From UBA8437 sp964646205 (lineage in GTDB: Bacteria; Planctomycetota; Planctomycetia; Planctomycetales; Planctomycetaceae), in NCBI GenBank assembly GCA_964646205.1, contig CAZYAZ010000021.1, positions 1 through 64,000 of the forward strand: a stretch of DNA of 64,000 bases. Direction: 5' to 3'. The notes below the pieces were generated by a model that saw only the letters and a list, made by a program, of their open reading frames with translations, had not been told where the DNA came from and did no database searches. Below are positions 27,203 through 37,140 of the stretch, in pieces; position 1 is the stretch's first letter, and the number at the start of each line of letters is the position of its first letter. Both the position numbers and the translations under genes were made by a program.

Positions 27203-27954
27203 CCCAGGAACTCCTCAATAAATTTCACAACCTCAGTCGTCGCCAGGGCCAACAATTCTTCGCCTTTTTCTGGAGTGGCCAGTTCCGGCGACCCCATCGC
27301 CCCGGTCGGACTCAGACGATGGAAACGGCCCGCCACCGTGGCACGGCCGCCAAGTTCCGAATGGTAAAACGGTGTATCGATCACCGGGTCGCCCGCTTTG
27401 GCCTCCTCGGGATGCACCGTCTCACCGTTGACGACCAGCATCATCGACGTCTCGTACTCACAAGCATGCGAGACCATCGGTGTTTCCAGCGACGTCGTCT
27501 CGGAACTGAAACCGGCCAGGTCCCAGTAACTCGACAAAGCCAACAAGAGCCCATCGATTTCATCACTCTGGTTTGCCAATTCGGTGATGGCCACCGTCCC
27601 CGGGGCTATGTTCCCACCGTGACCATTGAGCAACAGAATCCGACGGAATCCGGCACTGACAAAACAGCGCACAACATTCTTGATCACCTCAACATAAAGT
27701 GAATTTGGCAACGAGACGGTACCGGGGAAATCGAGATGATGATCCGACGCCCCCACCCACAAGGTTGGCGTCAGCAACACCTTGTCAGGCAACGCCCCTT
27801 CAACACGGTCGGCCACTTCGGTCGCCAAATACGTGTCGGTCAACAAGGGCAAATGATGTCCATGCTGCTCCAACGCAGCTATAGGACAAACAACGGCGAC
27901 CCCCTCTTTGTCCAGAGCGTCGATGTCGACCCAGCGACAGTCTCCGTAACGCAT
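27172..27954 (-). CDS. Creatininase-family amidohydrolase
   Basis: This is a 260-residue member of the creatininase/MftE-like family. EQHGHHLPLLTDTYLA supplies the typical Glu, His and Asp metal ligands, and RILLLNGHGGN is the second family motif. HACEYETSMMLV in the C-terminal half contributes the later His/Glu set. The start at 27954 is supported by AGGTGG a few bases upstream. The frame extending to 28056 is not homologous. These enzymes hydrolyse cyclic amides or N-formyl/peptidyl bonds, and the substrate here is unknown. It is the first gene of the minus-strand unit and has no signal peptide, so it acts in the cytoplasm. Confidence 0.9.
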   Translation of the reverse strand: MRYGDCRWVDIDALDKEGVAVVCPIAALEQHGHHLPLLTDTYLATEVADRVEGALPDKVLLTPTLWVGASDHHLDFPGTVSLPNSLYVEVIKNVVRCFVSAGFRRILLLNGHGGNIAPGTVAITELANQSDEIDGLLLALSSYWDLAGFSSETTSLETPMVSHACEYETSMMLVVNGETVHPEEAKAGDPVIDTPFYHSELGGRATVAGRFHRLSPTGAMGSPELATPEKGEELLALATTEVVKFIEEFLGWDQRVVLKP

Positions 27955-28095
27955 CGTGCCCACCTCATTTTTCGCAAGATTTCCTGCGGCCATCACAGGC
28001 CACAGATTGATGTTGGGCATTCTACGTGTGACACTGAGAACTTGTAGTCTGCCCACCCGATGTATTTTCAGGAAAACACGGCGGTTCGCGACACG

Positions 28096-30987
28096 ATGAC
28101 AAGGTTTCTTTTATTCCTGGCCGTTGCGATTGGTTTTTCCACGCCGTTGCCGGCTCAACAGAATTGGCCGTACACGCCAGTCGCACGGGTTCCTGCTCCG
28201 ACGGTCAAGGACACCTCGTGGTGTCGCAACCCGCTGGACCGGTTCGTCCTCGCAAAACTTGAGTCGCACGGGCTCTCTCCCGCAAAAGCCGCATCAAAAG
28301 AAACCCTGTTGCGGCGGGTCTATTTCGACCTCATCGGCCTACCCCCAACACCGGCAGAACGGCAGACGTTCCTCGCCGACAAGTCGGCCCGAGCCTACGA
28401 GACTGTCGTTGACCGCCTTCTGAAAGACCCCCGGCATGGAGAACGCTGGGCACGTTTTTGGCTCGACCTCGCCCGTTACGCGGACACGGCCGGATACGAA
28501 GGTGACCCCGATTTGCCACATGCCTGGCGGTACCGGGATTACGTCATAGACAGCATCAATCGCGACAAGCGTTATGACCTTTTCATCAAGGAGCAATTGG
28601 CCGGCGACGAGTTCGCAGAAGTCCTCGGGGCAGGCGAACTGCCCTTACCCGACCCCGAACGAATTGTCGCCATGACATTCCTTCGGCTTGCCCCGTTCAC
28701 GGAACCTCGTGGCGACGAAACCCGCCACGAAATGCTCAGCGAGATCACCGCAACGGTCGGTTCGGTTTTCCTTGGACTCACGGTTGGGTGCGCCAAGTGC
28801 CACGACCACAAACACGATCCGATACCCACCGAGGATTTCTATCGGATGAAGGCCTTCTTTGCGACCGTCGCCATCCCGGCACCATTGCGAGGCGATGGTT
28901 TCCAGATTGGTGGCTCACTGCCGGCAAAATTCTACCGCAAGGGTGAAGCAGACTGGGTCAAACGTTCATTGGCCTCCCTGGAAAAAGAGGCCGGGACAGT
29001 GAAGCAGGAACTCGCTCGCCTCTCGGCCGATCTCGGCAAACGTCTGGCCCCTCCAGCCGGATTTGCACTCCAGTCCATGGGCGGTGGACTGGGCAACAAC
29101 TATTTCTTTGACAGCACACCCGTGGCCGACGGATCGCGGCACACCGTGGTCGCCAGTTCCAACGGTTCCGCATGGTCTTTCGAAACCGACGGAAAAACGG
29201 GACGACAACTCGACTCCCTCTCGGGTTCAAACAGCGGCCATTGGTTTGGCGATCTGGCCAACCCAACCCACATCACGCTGGGCCAACACACCAACGGAAC
29301 CGGCCAACCGCGCCAGGCTGGTCACCAGGGAGCTTTTGGAGACATCCTGATATACGACCACTCGCTGACCTCCGTCGAACGTTCGCAGTTGCACCTTTGG
29401 ATTCGCAACAAGTACGAGGCTCCCGGCTCCGGGCCGACCTCGCCACCGTCAAAAGGGCTCCGCCTTTGGTTTGACGCATCCGACCTTGATGCCGACCCGG
29501 CCAGCCCCAACCCAAAGCCCGGCCTCCGCACCCCGGTGTGGACTGACCGCGTCGGCGGCATATCGCTCAAGCAACCCACCGAGACACTCCAGCCTCGACT
29601 CGCAACACTCGGCACTCGCAAGGCCGCCGCGGTCCTTTTTGACACGTCTTTCCTCAAGGGAACTCTAGCCGCCGCCAGTTTCGTTGACGACCAGCAAGGA
29701 ACCCTTGTCACCGTTTTTTCCGCCACACATCAGGGCGAGGGCTACGGACTGGAGGTAGGTGGTTCCGGAGAATTCATCACCACCGCCGTCTACCCCTCGG
29801 CTCGAAAAAAACAATCGCTGGCCAGCCTGATCAGCGACCCAAACGCAACACAGATCACCGACGAGGAACGTCATCGCTACCGGATGCTTTCGATCCGTCA
29901 GCGGGCTATTCCGGGCGACATCAAACGACTGCAGCCCGTGGCGATGTCACTACGACACGCATTCGGCCCCCCGTACGAACCGGGAGTCCCCACCTCACGG
30001 ATCATGATTCGCGGCGAATACAACAATCCAGGCAAGGTTGTGAAACCGGGGTTTCTCAGTTGCGTCACCGGACACCAGGACCCTGCCCCCATTCGCCTCG
30101 ACCCATTCAAACGTTGGCCGACACGCAGTCGCCGCATGGCACTGGCGCGTTGGATCGCCAGCCCCAACAACCCACTGACAGCCCGGGTGATGGTCAACCG
30201 GATCTGGCACTGGCATTTTGGGCAGGGTATTGTTGCAACCCCCAGTGACTTTGGGACCCTACGAATAGGCCCCAGCCACGAATCGCTCCTGGACTGGCTG
30301 GCCAAGCGATTTGTCGACGGGGGATGGAGTCAAAAGAAGATGCACCGACTGATGGTGCTCTCGGCAACTTATCGACAGGCCTCCCGGGTGGACAACCCGC
30401 AGGCCAACAAGGTGGACCCCAGCAACCTGTTGTTTTGGCGGTTCCGGCGTCGTCGCCTCGAGGCCGAGGCCGTCCGGGACAGCGTGCTGGCTGCCAGCGG
30501 GCGACTCAACCCCGAGCACTTTGGACTTCCCATTTTCCCGATGCTACCCGACGACGTCGGTGAACGCGTCAAGTGGAACTCCAGCAAGTGGTTCACCCAC
30601 GACGACGAGCGCAGTCGCAAACGGAGCATATACATCTACCAGCAACGTTCTCTCAGCATGCCGTTCATGCAGGCTTTCGACGCCCTGGTGTGCGAACAAT
30701 CCCGTCCCAAGCGACGCGCCTCCATAACGCCACTTCAGGCCCTGGCCATGTACAACGGCCTTTTTGTGAACCAGGAATCCCGCCATTTCGCCAAGCGGAT
30801 ACGAACCCAGGCCGGCGACGACACCGGCAGTCAACTCACGCTTGCCTTCCAGGTCGCCTACGGGCGCAACCCCTCGCCGGAAGAGAAAACGCGGCTCGGC
30901 AATTTCCTCACCACGGCGACCTCGGAACCACTCGTGGGCCTCTGCCGCGTCCTGCTCAACAGCAACGAATTCGTTTATATCGACTAG
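28096..30987 (+). CDS. DUF1549/DUF1553 secreted protein with LamG-like insert
   Basis: The ATG at 28096 gives a signal peptide (MTRFLLFLAVAIGFSTPLPA). The protein then goes directly into DUF1549 (NPLDRFVLAKLESHGLSP, FDLIGLPPTPAERQ, DPRHGERWARFWLDLARYAD, CAKCHDHKHDPI), without an N-terminal cytochrome domain. Between DUF1549 and DUF1553 lie about 280 residues resembling a concanavalin/LamG fold but in unusual order: a segment ending GDILIYDHSLTSVERSQLH precedes one starting GLRLWFDASDLD. DUF1553 follows with NPLTARVMVNRIWHWHFGQG and ends NSNEFVYID. The total is 963 residues. It is paired with the DUF1501 gene 11 bases downstream and is divergent from the creatininase-like gene. Confidence 0.9.
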   Translation: MTRFLLFLAVAIGFSTPLPAQQNWPYTPVARVPAPTVKDTSWCRNPLDRFVLAKLESHGLSPAKAASKETLLRRVYFDLIGLPPTPAERQTFLADKSARAYETVVDRLLKDPRHGERWARFWLDLARYADTAGYEGDPDLPHAWRYRDYVIDSINRDKRYDLFIKEQLAGDEFAEVLGAGELPLPDPERIVAMTFLRLAPFTEPRGDETRHEMLSEITATVGSVFLGLTVGCAKCHDHKHDPIPTEDFYRMKAFFATVAIPAPLRGDGFQIGGSLPAKFYRKGEADWVKRSLASLEKEAGTVKQELARLSADLGKRLAPPAGFALQSMGGGLGNNYFFDSTPVADGSRHTVVASSNGSAWSFETDGKTGRQLDSLSGSNSGHWFGDLANPTHITLGQHTNGTGQPRQAGHQGAFGDILIYDHSLTSVERSQLHLWIRNKYEAPGSGPTSPPSKGLRLWFDASDLDADPASPNPKPGLRTPVWTDRVGGISLKQPTETLQPRLATLGTRKAAAVLFDTSFLKGTLAAASFVDDQQGTLVTVFSATHQGEGYGLEVGGSGEFITTAVYPSARKKQSLASLISDPNATQITDEERHRYRMLSIRQRAIPGDIKRLQPVAMSLRHAFGPPYEPGVPTSRIMIRGEYNNPGKVVKPGFLSCVTGHQDPAPIRLDPFKRWPTRSRRMALARWIASPNNPLTARVMVNRIWHWHFGQGIVATPSDFGTLRIGPSHESLLDWLAKRFVDGGWSQKKMHRLMVLSATYRQASRVDNPQANKVDPSNLLFWRFRRRRLEAEAVRDSVLAASGRLNPEHFGLPIFPMLPDDVGERVKWNSSKWFTHDDERSRKRSIYIYQQRSLSMPFMQAFDALVCEQSRPKRRASITPLQALAMYNGLFVNQESRHFAKRIRTQAGDDTGSQLTLAFQVAYGRNPSPEEKTRLGNFLTTATSEPLVGLCRVLLNSNEFVYID

Positions 30988-30998
30988 TCTCTTACACC

Positions 30999-32456
30999 AT
31001 GCCTCACAATATGCCCCCCGACCTGCCTCGGTCATCCCGGCGCGATTTCCTTTCGCATTCCTGGAACGGTCTCGGGGCCTTGGCCCTGACCGGATTGACC
31101 GCAGCCGCCGCACGGGCCGAAGGTGATTTGGCCAACCCACTGGCCGGCCAGGCACCACACAAACCACGCCGCGCCAAGCACTGCATTTTCCTGTTCATGC
31201 AAGGTGGGGTCAGCCAGGTTGATTCGTTTGAACACAAGCCGTTACTCAACAAGTTGCACGGAAAACCGCTCAACCGCATCCCGAACATCACCGGTGAACT
31301 CCAGGGCCGACTCACCTTTCCCCATTCGATCGTTGGCAGTCCATTCAAGTTCAAGCAACACGGTGACAGCGGACACCATTTCTCCGAATTGTTCCCACAC
31401 CTCCGTGAGCACTCCGATCGACTGGCCTTCATCCATGGGATCAAGACAGACAATCAGAATCACGGCCCGTCCACGCTGCACGTGACAACCGGCAGTCAAT
31501 TTCCGGGCAGCCCCTCGGTGGGTTCATGGATGACCTATGGCCTGGGCACCGGGAACCAGGACATGCCCGGTTATGTTGTGATCCAGGACCCGCGGGGAGC
31601 GCCCATGAATGGAGCAGCCGTCTGGGCCAACGGCTACCTGCCGGCCGCCTACCAGGGAACCCTGCTTCGCCCCACTGGAACACCAATCCTCAACCTCTCC
31701 TCCCCGAAGGGGCTCACCCGCCCCAGTCAACGGAAGGAACTCGACCTGCTGGCTTACCTCAACCGCCGTCACCGCGACAGCCGTCACGACGCTGGCGACC
31801 TTGAAGCGAGAATCAACGCCTACGAACTGGCTTTCCGAATGCAGGCGAGAGCCCCGGGGGTCGTCGATCTCTCCCGGGAAACTGCCGACACCCAGCGCCT
31901 TTACGGACTCGACAACCCGTCCACGGCAGCCTTCGGCCGACAATGCCTACTGGCACGGCGAATGGTCGAACACGGCGTGCGTTACACGATGTTGATCCAC
32001 GGGGTGCAAAACAACCCGTACAGCTGGGACGACCACGGCGACGTCAAGGGGCGAATGATCCGCCACAGCAAGGAAGTCGACCGTCCAGTGGCCGCACTCC
32101 TGGCTGACCTCGAACAAAGAGGGTTGCTGGATGAAACCCTCGTGGTCTGGGCCTCGGAAATGGGCCGCACTCCATTCGTCAACGGCAACCTCGGAGGCAG
32201 CCCGGGACGTGAGCACAACTCCTGGGCTCTCGTGATGTGGATGGCTGGCGGTAACGTTCGAGGTGGAGCCCGCGTCGGCGCAACCGACGAATTCGGACTG
32301 CGTGCCGCTGAAGAACAGATCCCAATCCGAAATGTTCACGCGACGATCCTCGACCTGATGGGACTCGAGGACGAGGAACTCCGGTACCTGCACGCTGGAC
32401 GACTCAGACAATTGACCGACATTGGTGGCGAGGTCCTCGACGGGGTCATCGCCTAG
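30999..32456 (+). CDS. DUF1501 family protein, Tat-type leader
   Basis: This is a 485-residue DUF1501 protein. The ATG at 30999 gives SSRRDFLSHSWNGLGALALTG, a canonical twin-arginine leader. An in-frame extension far upstream into the previous gene is not credible. Landmarks are FLFMQGGVSQVDSFEHKP, the middle motif SEMGRTPF, and GREHNSWALVMWMAGGN near the end. It differs from the other DUF1501 copies here in having EHNSWA where the others have DHN followed by His or Arg and a Tyr or Phe. It directly follows its DUF1549/DUF1553 partner, and the lactonase-like gene starts 118 bases later. Confidence 0.92.
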   Translation: MPHNMPPDLPRSSRRDFLSHSWNGLGALALTGLTAAAARAEGDLANPLAGQAPHKPRRAKHCIFLFMQGGVSQVDSFEHKPLLNKLHGKPLNRIPNITGELQGRLTFPHSIVGSPFKFKQHGDSGHHFSELFPHLREHSDRLAFIHGIKTDNQNHGPSTLHVTTGSQFPGSPSVGSWMTYGLGTGNQDMPGYVVIQDPRGAPMNGAAVWANGYLPAAYQGTLLRPTGTPILNLSSPKGLTRPSQRKELDLLAYLNRRHRDSRHDAGDLEARINAYELAFRMQARAPGVVDLSRETADTQRLYGLDNPSTAAFGRQCLLARRMVEHGVRYTMLIHGVQNNPYSWDDHGDVKGRMIRHSKEVDRPVAALLADLEQRGLLDETLVVWASEMGRTPFVNGNLGGSPGREHNSWALVMWMAGGNVRGGARVGATDEFGLRAAEEQIPIRNVHATILDLMGLEDEELRYLHAGRLRQLTDIGGEVLDGVIA

Positions 32457-32574
32457 AGTCGCCAGAGAGGACCTCACAACACAGGGCCCGCACCCTCGAC
32501 CACTTGCGTCCAGCCTCCCGTCACGCTGCAATGACGACGCGTCCAACTTGCCGACACACCCTGGAGTCAACCCG

Positions 32575-33699
32575 ATGCGTCACCTGACCCTCACCTGCCT
32601 GGCCCTTGCAATGACCACCGCCCTGAGTTCGACAGCCGCGGCCGCCCAACTCCTCTATCTCGCCTCCACGGCCGACAAGACAATCGTCGCGTACGAGATC
32701 GACAAGGACACGGGGGGGCTGACCCAGCGTTTCTCGGTTGATCTTCCTGGCAACGGCGGCGCCATGGCCTTTTCGCCGGACAAGAAGTTCATCTACGCCT
32801 CGGTCACGGGTCTCGAAGGAAACGCCGCCGGAGTCGCCACCTACCAACGCCACCGGGACGGCACTCTCAAGTTGATCGACACCGCCAAGATCACGTCCCG
32901 TCCTCCCTATATCCAGGTCGACCCCAGCGGACGTTTTCTGCTCGCGGCCCACTACGGTGCTGGTGACGTCACGATGTACAGCATCAAAGATGGAGTCGCC
33001 ACATCGAAACTCCTCTCGCATATCAAGACCGCCAAGACGGCCCACTGCATCGAACTGGATCTCAGCGGCAAGTTCGTTTACGTCCCTCACACATCCCCCA
33101 ACAGGCTTTACCAGTTTGTCCTCGACAAAAAAGCCGGCAAATTGGTCGCCAATGACCCACCCTTTGTAGATGGGCCTGACACAGACCACCGCTACCACGA
33201 ACCGCGTCACTACAAGCACCATCCGAAACTTCCCTTTGGGTACACCTCCAACGAAAACGGTGGTGGCATCACCGCATGGGCGTTCGACAAGAAGACCGGT
33301 CAATTGACCCGCAAAACCACGCTCTCGACACTCCCCCCCGGCCACAAGCCGTCCAGCCATGCCGCGGACATTCAAATCACTCCCAACGGACGTTTCGCCT
33401 ACGTGTCCAATCGCTGCACTGCCGAGTTGGCAAAGGGGCAAAAACCCGACGACACGCTTTGCGCAGTCGCCATTGACTCGAAGACCGGTGACATGAAGAT
33501 CGTGGGGCACTACCCAACCGGGTACCACCCTCGGGCCACGTGTATTGACCTGCAGGGCAGGTACTTTTTCGCCTGCGGACAACGTTCCAACGACTTGCAC
33601 ACCTACCGGATCAACAAGAAGACCGGTGCACTGGAACCGATCAAGATCTACAAGACTGGCGGGACGCCCATCTGGGTCATGTGCGCCAAGGCCAAGTGA
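32575..33699 (+). CDS. Secreted lactonase-family beta-propeller protein
   Basis: This 374-residue protein has a signal peptide ending in STAAAA and a seven-bladed propeller of the 6-phosphogluconolactonase/YkgB type. Repeats such as MAFSPDKKFIYASVTG, IQVDPSGRFLLAAHYG and IQITPNGRFAYVSNR are regularly spaced. The ATG at 32575 is preceded by GGAG at good distance. Export makes the cytosolic pentose-phosphate step unlikely. Hydrolysis of sugar lactones made by exported dehydrogenases is a reasonable guess from the neighbours but is not shown by sequence. It ends 16 bases before the convergent nitrilase-like gene. Confidence 0.88.
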   Translation: MRHLTLTCLALAMTTALSSTAAAAQLLYLASTADKTIVAYEIDKDTGGLTQRFSVDLPGNGGAMAFSPDKKFIYASVTGLEGNAAGVATYQRHRDGTLKLIDTAKITSRPPYIQVDPSGRFLLAAHYGAGDVTMYSIKDGVATSKLLSHIKTAKTAHCIELDLSGKFVYVPHTSPNRLYQFVLDKKAGKLVANDPPFVDGPDTDHRYHEPRHYKHHPKLPFGYTSNENGGGITAWAFDKKTGQLTRKTTLSTLPPGHKPSSHAADIQITPNGRFAYVSNRCTAELAKGQKPDDTLCAVAIDSKTGDMKIVGHYPTGYHPRATCIDLQGRYFFACGQRSNDLHTYRINKKTGALEPIKIYKTGGTPIWVMCAKAK

Positions 33700-33715
33700 C
33701 CGCTCGCCCGACCCG

Positions 33716-34636
33716 CTATTCTCCCCGGTCTTTCTTCAGTCGCGCCTGCGTCCTGTTGTAACGGCGAACCATCTCGGTCTTTCGCCACTCAAGAAACGCG
33801 CGTTCGACTTTGTCCCGTTGTTTACGCGACCGTTTGACACGGGGTCCAACAGCGATCATCCCAAAGGTCACGTTTTCCTCCTGGCGATCAACCACAGCGA
33901 TCTTGCCCTGGTTCACAACCAGTGTCACACCAACGTTGGCTTCGATCACCGGCAAGCCATTTTCTTTCCCCCTCGCCAGAACCGCCTGATCCTGCGCCAC
34001 CGACCGGGACCCGAATGAGGGAATCACCAGGAATTGAGCTCCGTCCAACGCTGGAATCTCTGCCAGCCGAGGATTCCAGCGGTCATTGCAAATGAGAATC
34101 CCACAACGACCCAAAGGGGTGTCGAACGCTCGGCTGCGGCTCCCCAGCCGGTTGAACCACCAACTGGGATGATACCCCTCGGCGAATTGCATCTTGTGGT
34201 ATCTGCCGCAGATTTCCCCCTTGTGATCGATGAACACAGCACAATTGAAAACGTCCCCGGACACCCGTTCAGCAAAACCGAACACGAGGCACATTTTCAA
34301 CTCGCGTGCCAGTTTCCGGAACCGCTTGATCAACTGTGAGTCGATTTCCACGGCCACCCGCTTCATGTCGTCCACCGCGGCCTTCCCCGCGATAATCTCG
34401 TTGACCACGTAGCCTTCCAGAATCCCCTCCGGTGCCACGGCGATCTGGGCCCCGCCTGCCGACGCCCGCCGAAACATCTGCTCCAGCTTGACGGCATTGT
34501 TTTCCAGGTCGAATTTCCTGGGAACAAACGAGACCGCGGCCACCGAAATATTCCGCACCGCCTTGTCCGAGCCCATCGCATCACCACCTGCGAACAGAAA
34601 AACCAAACACGCCGCAACACACCTGCGATTGGACAT
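33716..34636 (-). CDS. Exported nitrilase-superfamily carbon-nitrogen hydrolase
   Basis: This is a 306-residue member of the nitrilase superfamily with the complete Glu-Lys-Cys triad: E70 in VAPEGILEG, K148 in GRYHKMQF and C183 in LICNDRWNPR. It hydrolyses an amide or nitrile, substrate unknown. The ATG at 34636 has a strong RBS (GGGAGG, four bases away). It produces a short hydrophobic N-terminus with CVAACLVFLFAGGDA, which looks like a signal peptide; that is unusual for this mostly cytoplasmic family. A longer frame to 34699 lacks support. It stands alone between convergent and divergent neighbours. Confidence 0.88.
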   Translation of the reverse strand: MSNRRCVAACLVFLFAGGDAMGSDKAVRNISVAAVSFVPRKFDLENNAVKLEQMFRRASAGGAQIAVAPEGILEGYVVNEIIAGKAAVDDMKRVAVEIDSQLIKRFRKLARELKMCLVFGFAERVSGDVFNCAVFIDHKGEICGRYHKMQFAEGYHPSWWFNRLGSRSRAFDTPLGRCGILICNDRWNPRLAEIPALDGAQFLVIPSFGSRSVAQDQAVLARGKENGLPVIEANVGVTLVVNQGKIAVVDRQEENVTFGMIAVGPRVKRSRKQRDKVERAFLEWRKTEMVRRYNRTQARLKKDRGE

Positions 34637-34802
34637 CAGCCCTCCCCAATTCCTCGGCCGAACCGGAATTCCCAGATCTGTCGCGAATTCTAACGCCACC
34701 CCAGACCTGCCACCACCACGACGAAAGATCGAGGTTCGTCTTTCGAAGTACTGCCTGGCTTATGTAACCTGATCGAAACCCATTGGGCCACGACAAGCAG
34801 TC

Positions 34803-37112
34803 ATGCCGCTCTCACATCTCTCATTGTCCCTGGCAGCCACTTTCGCCGTCCTGGCGTCTGGCCACTCCACCCTGGCCAGTGCACCGACAGACGAAGACAA
34901 CCAGCGTTTCTTCGAGAACAAGATCCGTCCGCTGCTCGTCAAGCATTGTTACTCCTGTCATTCGAGCCAAAGCAAACCGGTCGAAGGTGGCCTCCGTCTC
35001 GACTCACGATCGGGCTGGAAACAGGGTGGCGACTCGGGAGTCGCCATCGTCCCGGGGTCACCCACAAAGAGCCGACTGATGCGTGCCGTCGAATACACCG
35101 ACGAGGATCTTGCCATGCCTCCGGCAGGCGTCCTCACCAAGGCCAACATCCAACTGTTCCGCGAATGGATCCAGCGCGGTGCTCCCGATCCTCGCACGGA
35201 CTCCACGCCCGCCGATGCAAAGCCACAGCCGATCGACTGGGCAAAAGCTCGCGGTCACTGGGCCTTCCAGCCAATTTTACGTCCCAGCCAACCTCCGGTT
35301 CAAAACACTGCGTGGCCACAAAACCCCATCGACCGGTTCATTCTCGCTCGGATTGAAGCGCAACATCTGACGCCTGTCGCGGGGGCCACACCGACGGCAC
35401 TGATTCGTCGCATCACTTTGGACCTCACCGGCCTGCCGCCAACCGTCCGCGAATGCAACGACTTCACCACCGACGACCGTCCCGACGCCTGGAGACGTCT
35501 CGTTGACCGCCTCCTGGCCAGTCCAGCCTACGGAGAACGCTGGGGACGACACTGGCTGGACGTCGCCCGTTACGCCGATGATCAATTGAGAACAGAGTTC
35601 TATTACCGTCCGTTACCCCACGCGTGGAAGTATCGCGACTGGGTCGTGTCGGCTCTCAACGCAAACCTTCCGTACGACCAGTTCGTCATCCAACAACTCG
35701 CCGGAGACCTCCTCCCACACCCCGCTCGGCGGGACGGCGTCATCGCCGTCGGGCTCCTGTCCCTGGGAATGATGTACCAGGACGACGGGGGCACTCCTGA
35801 TGGAATTGCCATCGCCCGAGCTGAAACACTCGACGACCGGATCGACACGGTCACACGAGGCCTCCTGGCGCTAACGGTTTCTTGTGCTCGGTGCCATGAC
35901 CATAAGTTCGACCCGATCCCAACCGCGGACTACTACTCGCTTGCTGGAATCTTCAACAACACCGGCTACGTCGACGAACTCGTCTTCGTCGCGCCCGACC
36001 AAAAGGACGACTACTCGCAGACCAAGGCAAGTATCGCCGCGATGGTCAAACAACTGACTGACGCGAAGAAGAGCAACAAACCAGCCTTGGCCTCACGTGT
36101 CGCTGATCAATTGGCAGCCGCTCAACGCAACGCGTTGCTCCGTTTCCCACGTTCCCACTCGGTCCAGGACACTGGCAACTCGGACATGAGGATCGCCTTG
36201 CGTGGCGACCTCCGCAAACCGGGCCCAATAGCGCCGCGACGTTTCCTCCAGATCCTCGCCGGAGCGAACCGGCCGTTGTTCACCTCGGGAAGTGGCCGGC
36301 TCGAACTGGCTCGCTCTATCACCGACCCCGCAAACCCGTTGACCGCACGAGTGATCGTCAACAGGGTCTGGCAACACCATTTCGGCCGCGGCCTCGTCGG
36401 AACTGCCAACAATTTTGGCCGAATGGGGGACACTCCGACTCACCCACAACTCCTCAATTGGCTCGCACACCGTTTGATTCACTCTGGCTGGTCTCTCAAA
36501 CAGGTCCATCGTGACATCCTTCTCTCTGCAACTTATCGACTCTCCACGACATCCAGCGATTTGCACACCCGCATCGACCCGGACAACCACCTTCTATGGC
36601 GGATGCCACGAATCCGTCTGGACATTGAAGCTTGGCGAGATTCCATGCTGGCAGTGTCGGGGGCGTTGGACAATCAAATTGGCGGCCCGGCAAGCGACAA
36701 CCTCCTCCTGGCTTCACGCCGGACCATCTATGCGGCCGTCCACCGTGACGTTCAGACTGAATCCGACAAGTTGCTCAGACTTTTTGATTTCCCCAACCCC
36801 AGGACCAGCAGCGGTGGCCGCACAGCGACCACCATTCCCCAACAACAACTCTTTGCACTCAACAGCCCCTTTGTAATAGCCCGCGCCCGACAACTGGCCG
36901 CTCGCGTCGCAACCAGAACTTCCTCCCACGATCAACGAATCAAAAGTGTGCTCAAGCTGCTCATGGCGAGAGAAGCATCCCGACGGGAACTGGCGGTTGC
37001 CCGCGACTTCCTCGGAGAAACACCCGACAATCGCGGCGACGAGCAACTCACACGATGGGAACAGTATTGCCAGGCACTCCTGGGGTCCAACGAGTTCCTT
37101 TTCCGTCCATGA
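34803..37112 (+). CDS. Planctomycete cytochrome C/DUF1549/DUF1553 protein
   Basis: This 769-residue protein has the complete standard architecture. A signal peptide (residues 1-26) is followed by a planctomycete cytochrome C domain with C49-Y-S-C-H53 and the AMPPAGVLTKANI motif. DUF1549 follows (NPIDRFILARIEAQHLTP, LDLTGLPPTVRECND, YGERWGRHWLDVARYADD, CARCHDHKFDPI). A short spacer leads to DUF1553 (NPLTARVIVNRVWQHHFGRG, TTIPQQQLFALNSPFV). It has the shortest inter-domain spacer of the four copies here, so it is a good template for judging the others. The DUF1501 partner begins 28 bases downstream. Confidence 0.93.
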   Translation: MPLSHLSLSLAATFAVLASGHSTLASAPTDEDNQRFFENKIRPLLVKHCYSCHSSQSKPVEGGLRLDSRSGWKQGGDSGVAIVPGSPTKSRLMRAVEYTDEDLAMPPAGVLTKANIQLFREWIQRGAPDPRTDSTPADAKPQPIDWAKARGHWAFQPILRPSQPPVQNTAWPQNPIDRFILARIEAQHLTPVAGATPTALIRRITLDLTGLPPTVRECNDFTTDDRPDAWRRLVDRLLASPAYGERWGRHWLDVARYADDQLRTEFYYRPLPHAWKYRDWVVSALNANLPYDQFVIQQLAGDLLPHPARRDGVIAVGLLSLGMMYQDDGGTPDGIAIARAETLDDRIDTVTRGLLALTVSCARCHDHKFDPIPTADYYSLAGIFNNTGYVDELVFVAPDQKDDYSQTKASIAAMVKQLTDAKKSNKPALASRVADQLAAAQRNALLRFPRSHSVQDTGNSDMRIALRGDLRKPGPIAPRRFLQILAGANRPLFTSGSGRLELARSITDPANPLTARVIVNRVWQHHFGRGLVGTANNFGRMGDTPTHPQLLNWLAHRLIHSGWSLKQVHRDILLSATYRLSTTSSDLHTRIDPDNHLLWRMPRIRLDIEAWRDSMLAVSGALDNQIGGPASDNLLLASRRTIYAAVHRDVQTESDKLLRLFDFPNPRTSSGGRTATTIPQQQLFALNSPFVIARARQLAARVATRTSSHDQRIKSVLKLLMAREASRRELAVARDFLGETPDNRGDEQLTRWEQYCQALLGSNEFLFRP

Positions 37113-37140
37113 CACACCCGTCCAACTGGATCTTTTCCTC

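Noticed and set aside
27955..28095. Promoter boxes in the divergent region (TAGAAT on the minus strand, TATTTT on the plus strand)
   Set aside because: No acceptable -35 element at 16-18 bases from either box.
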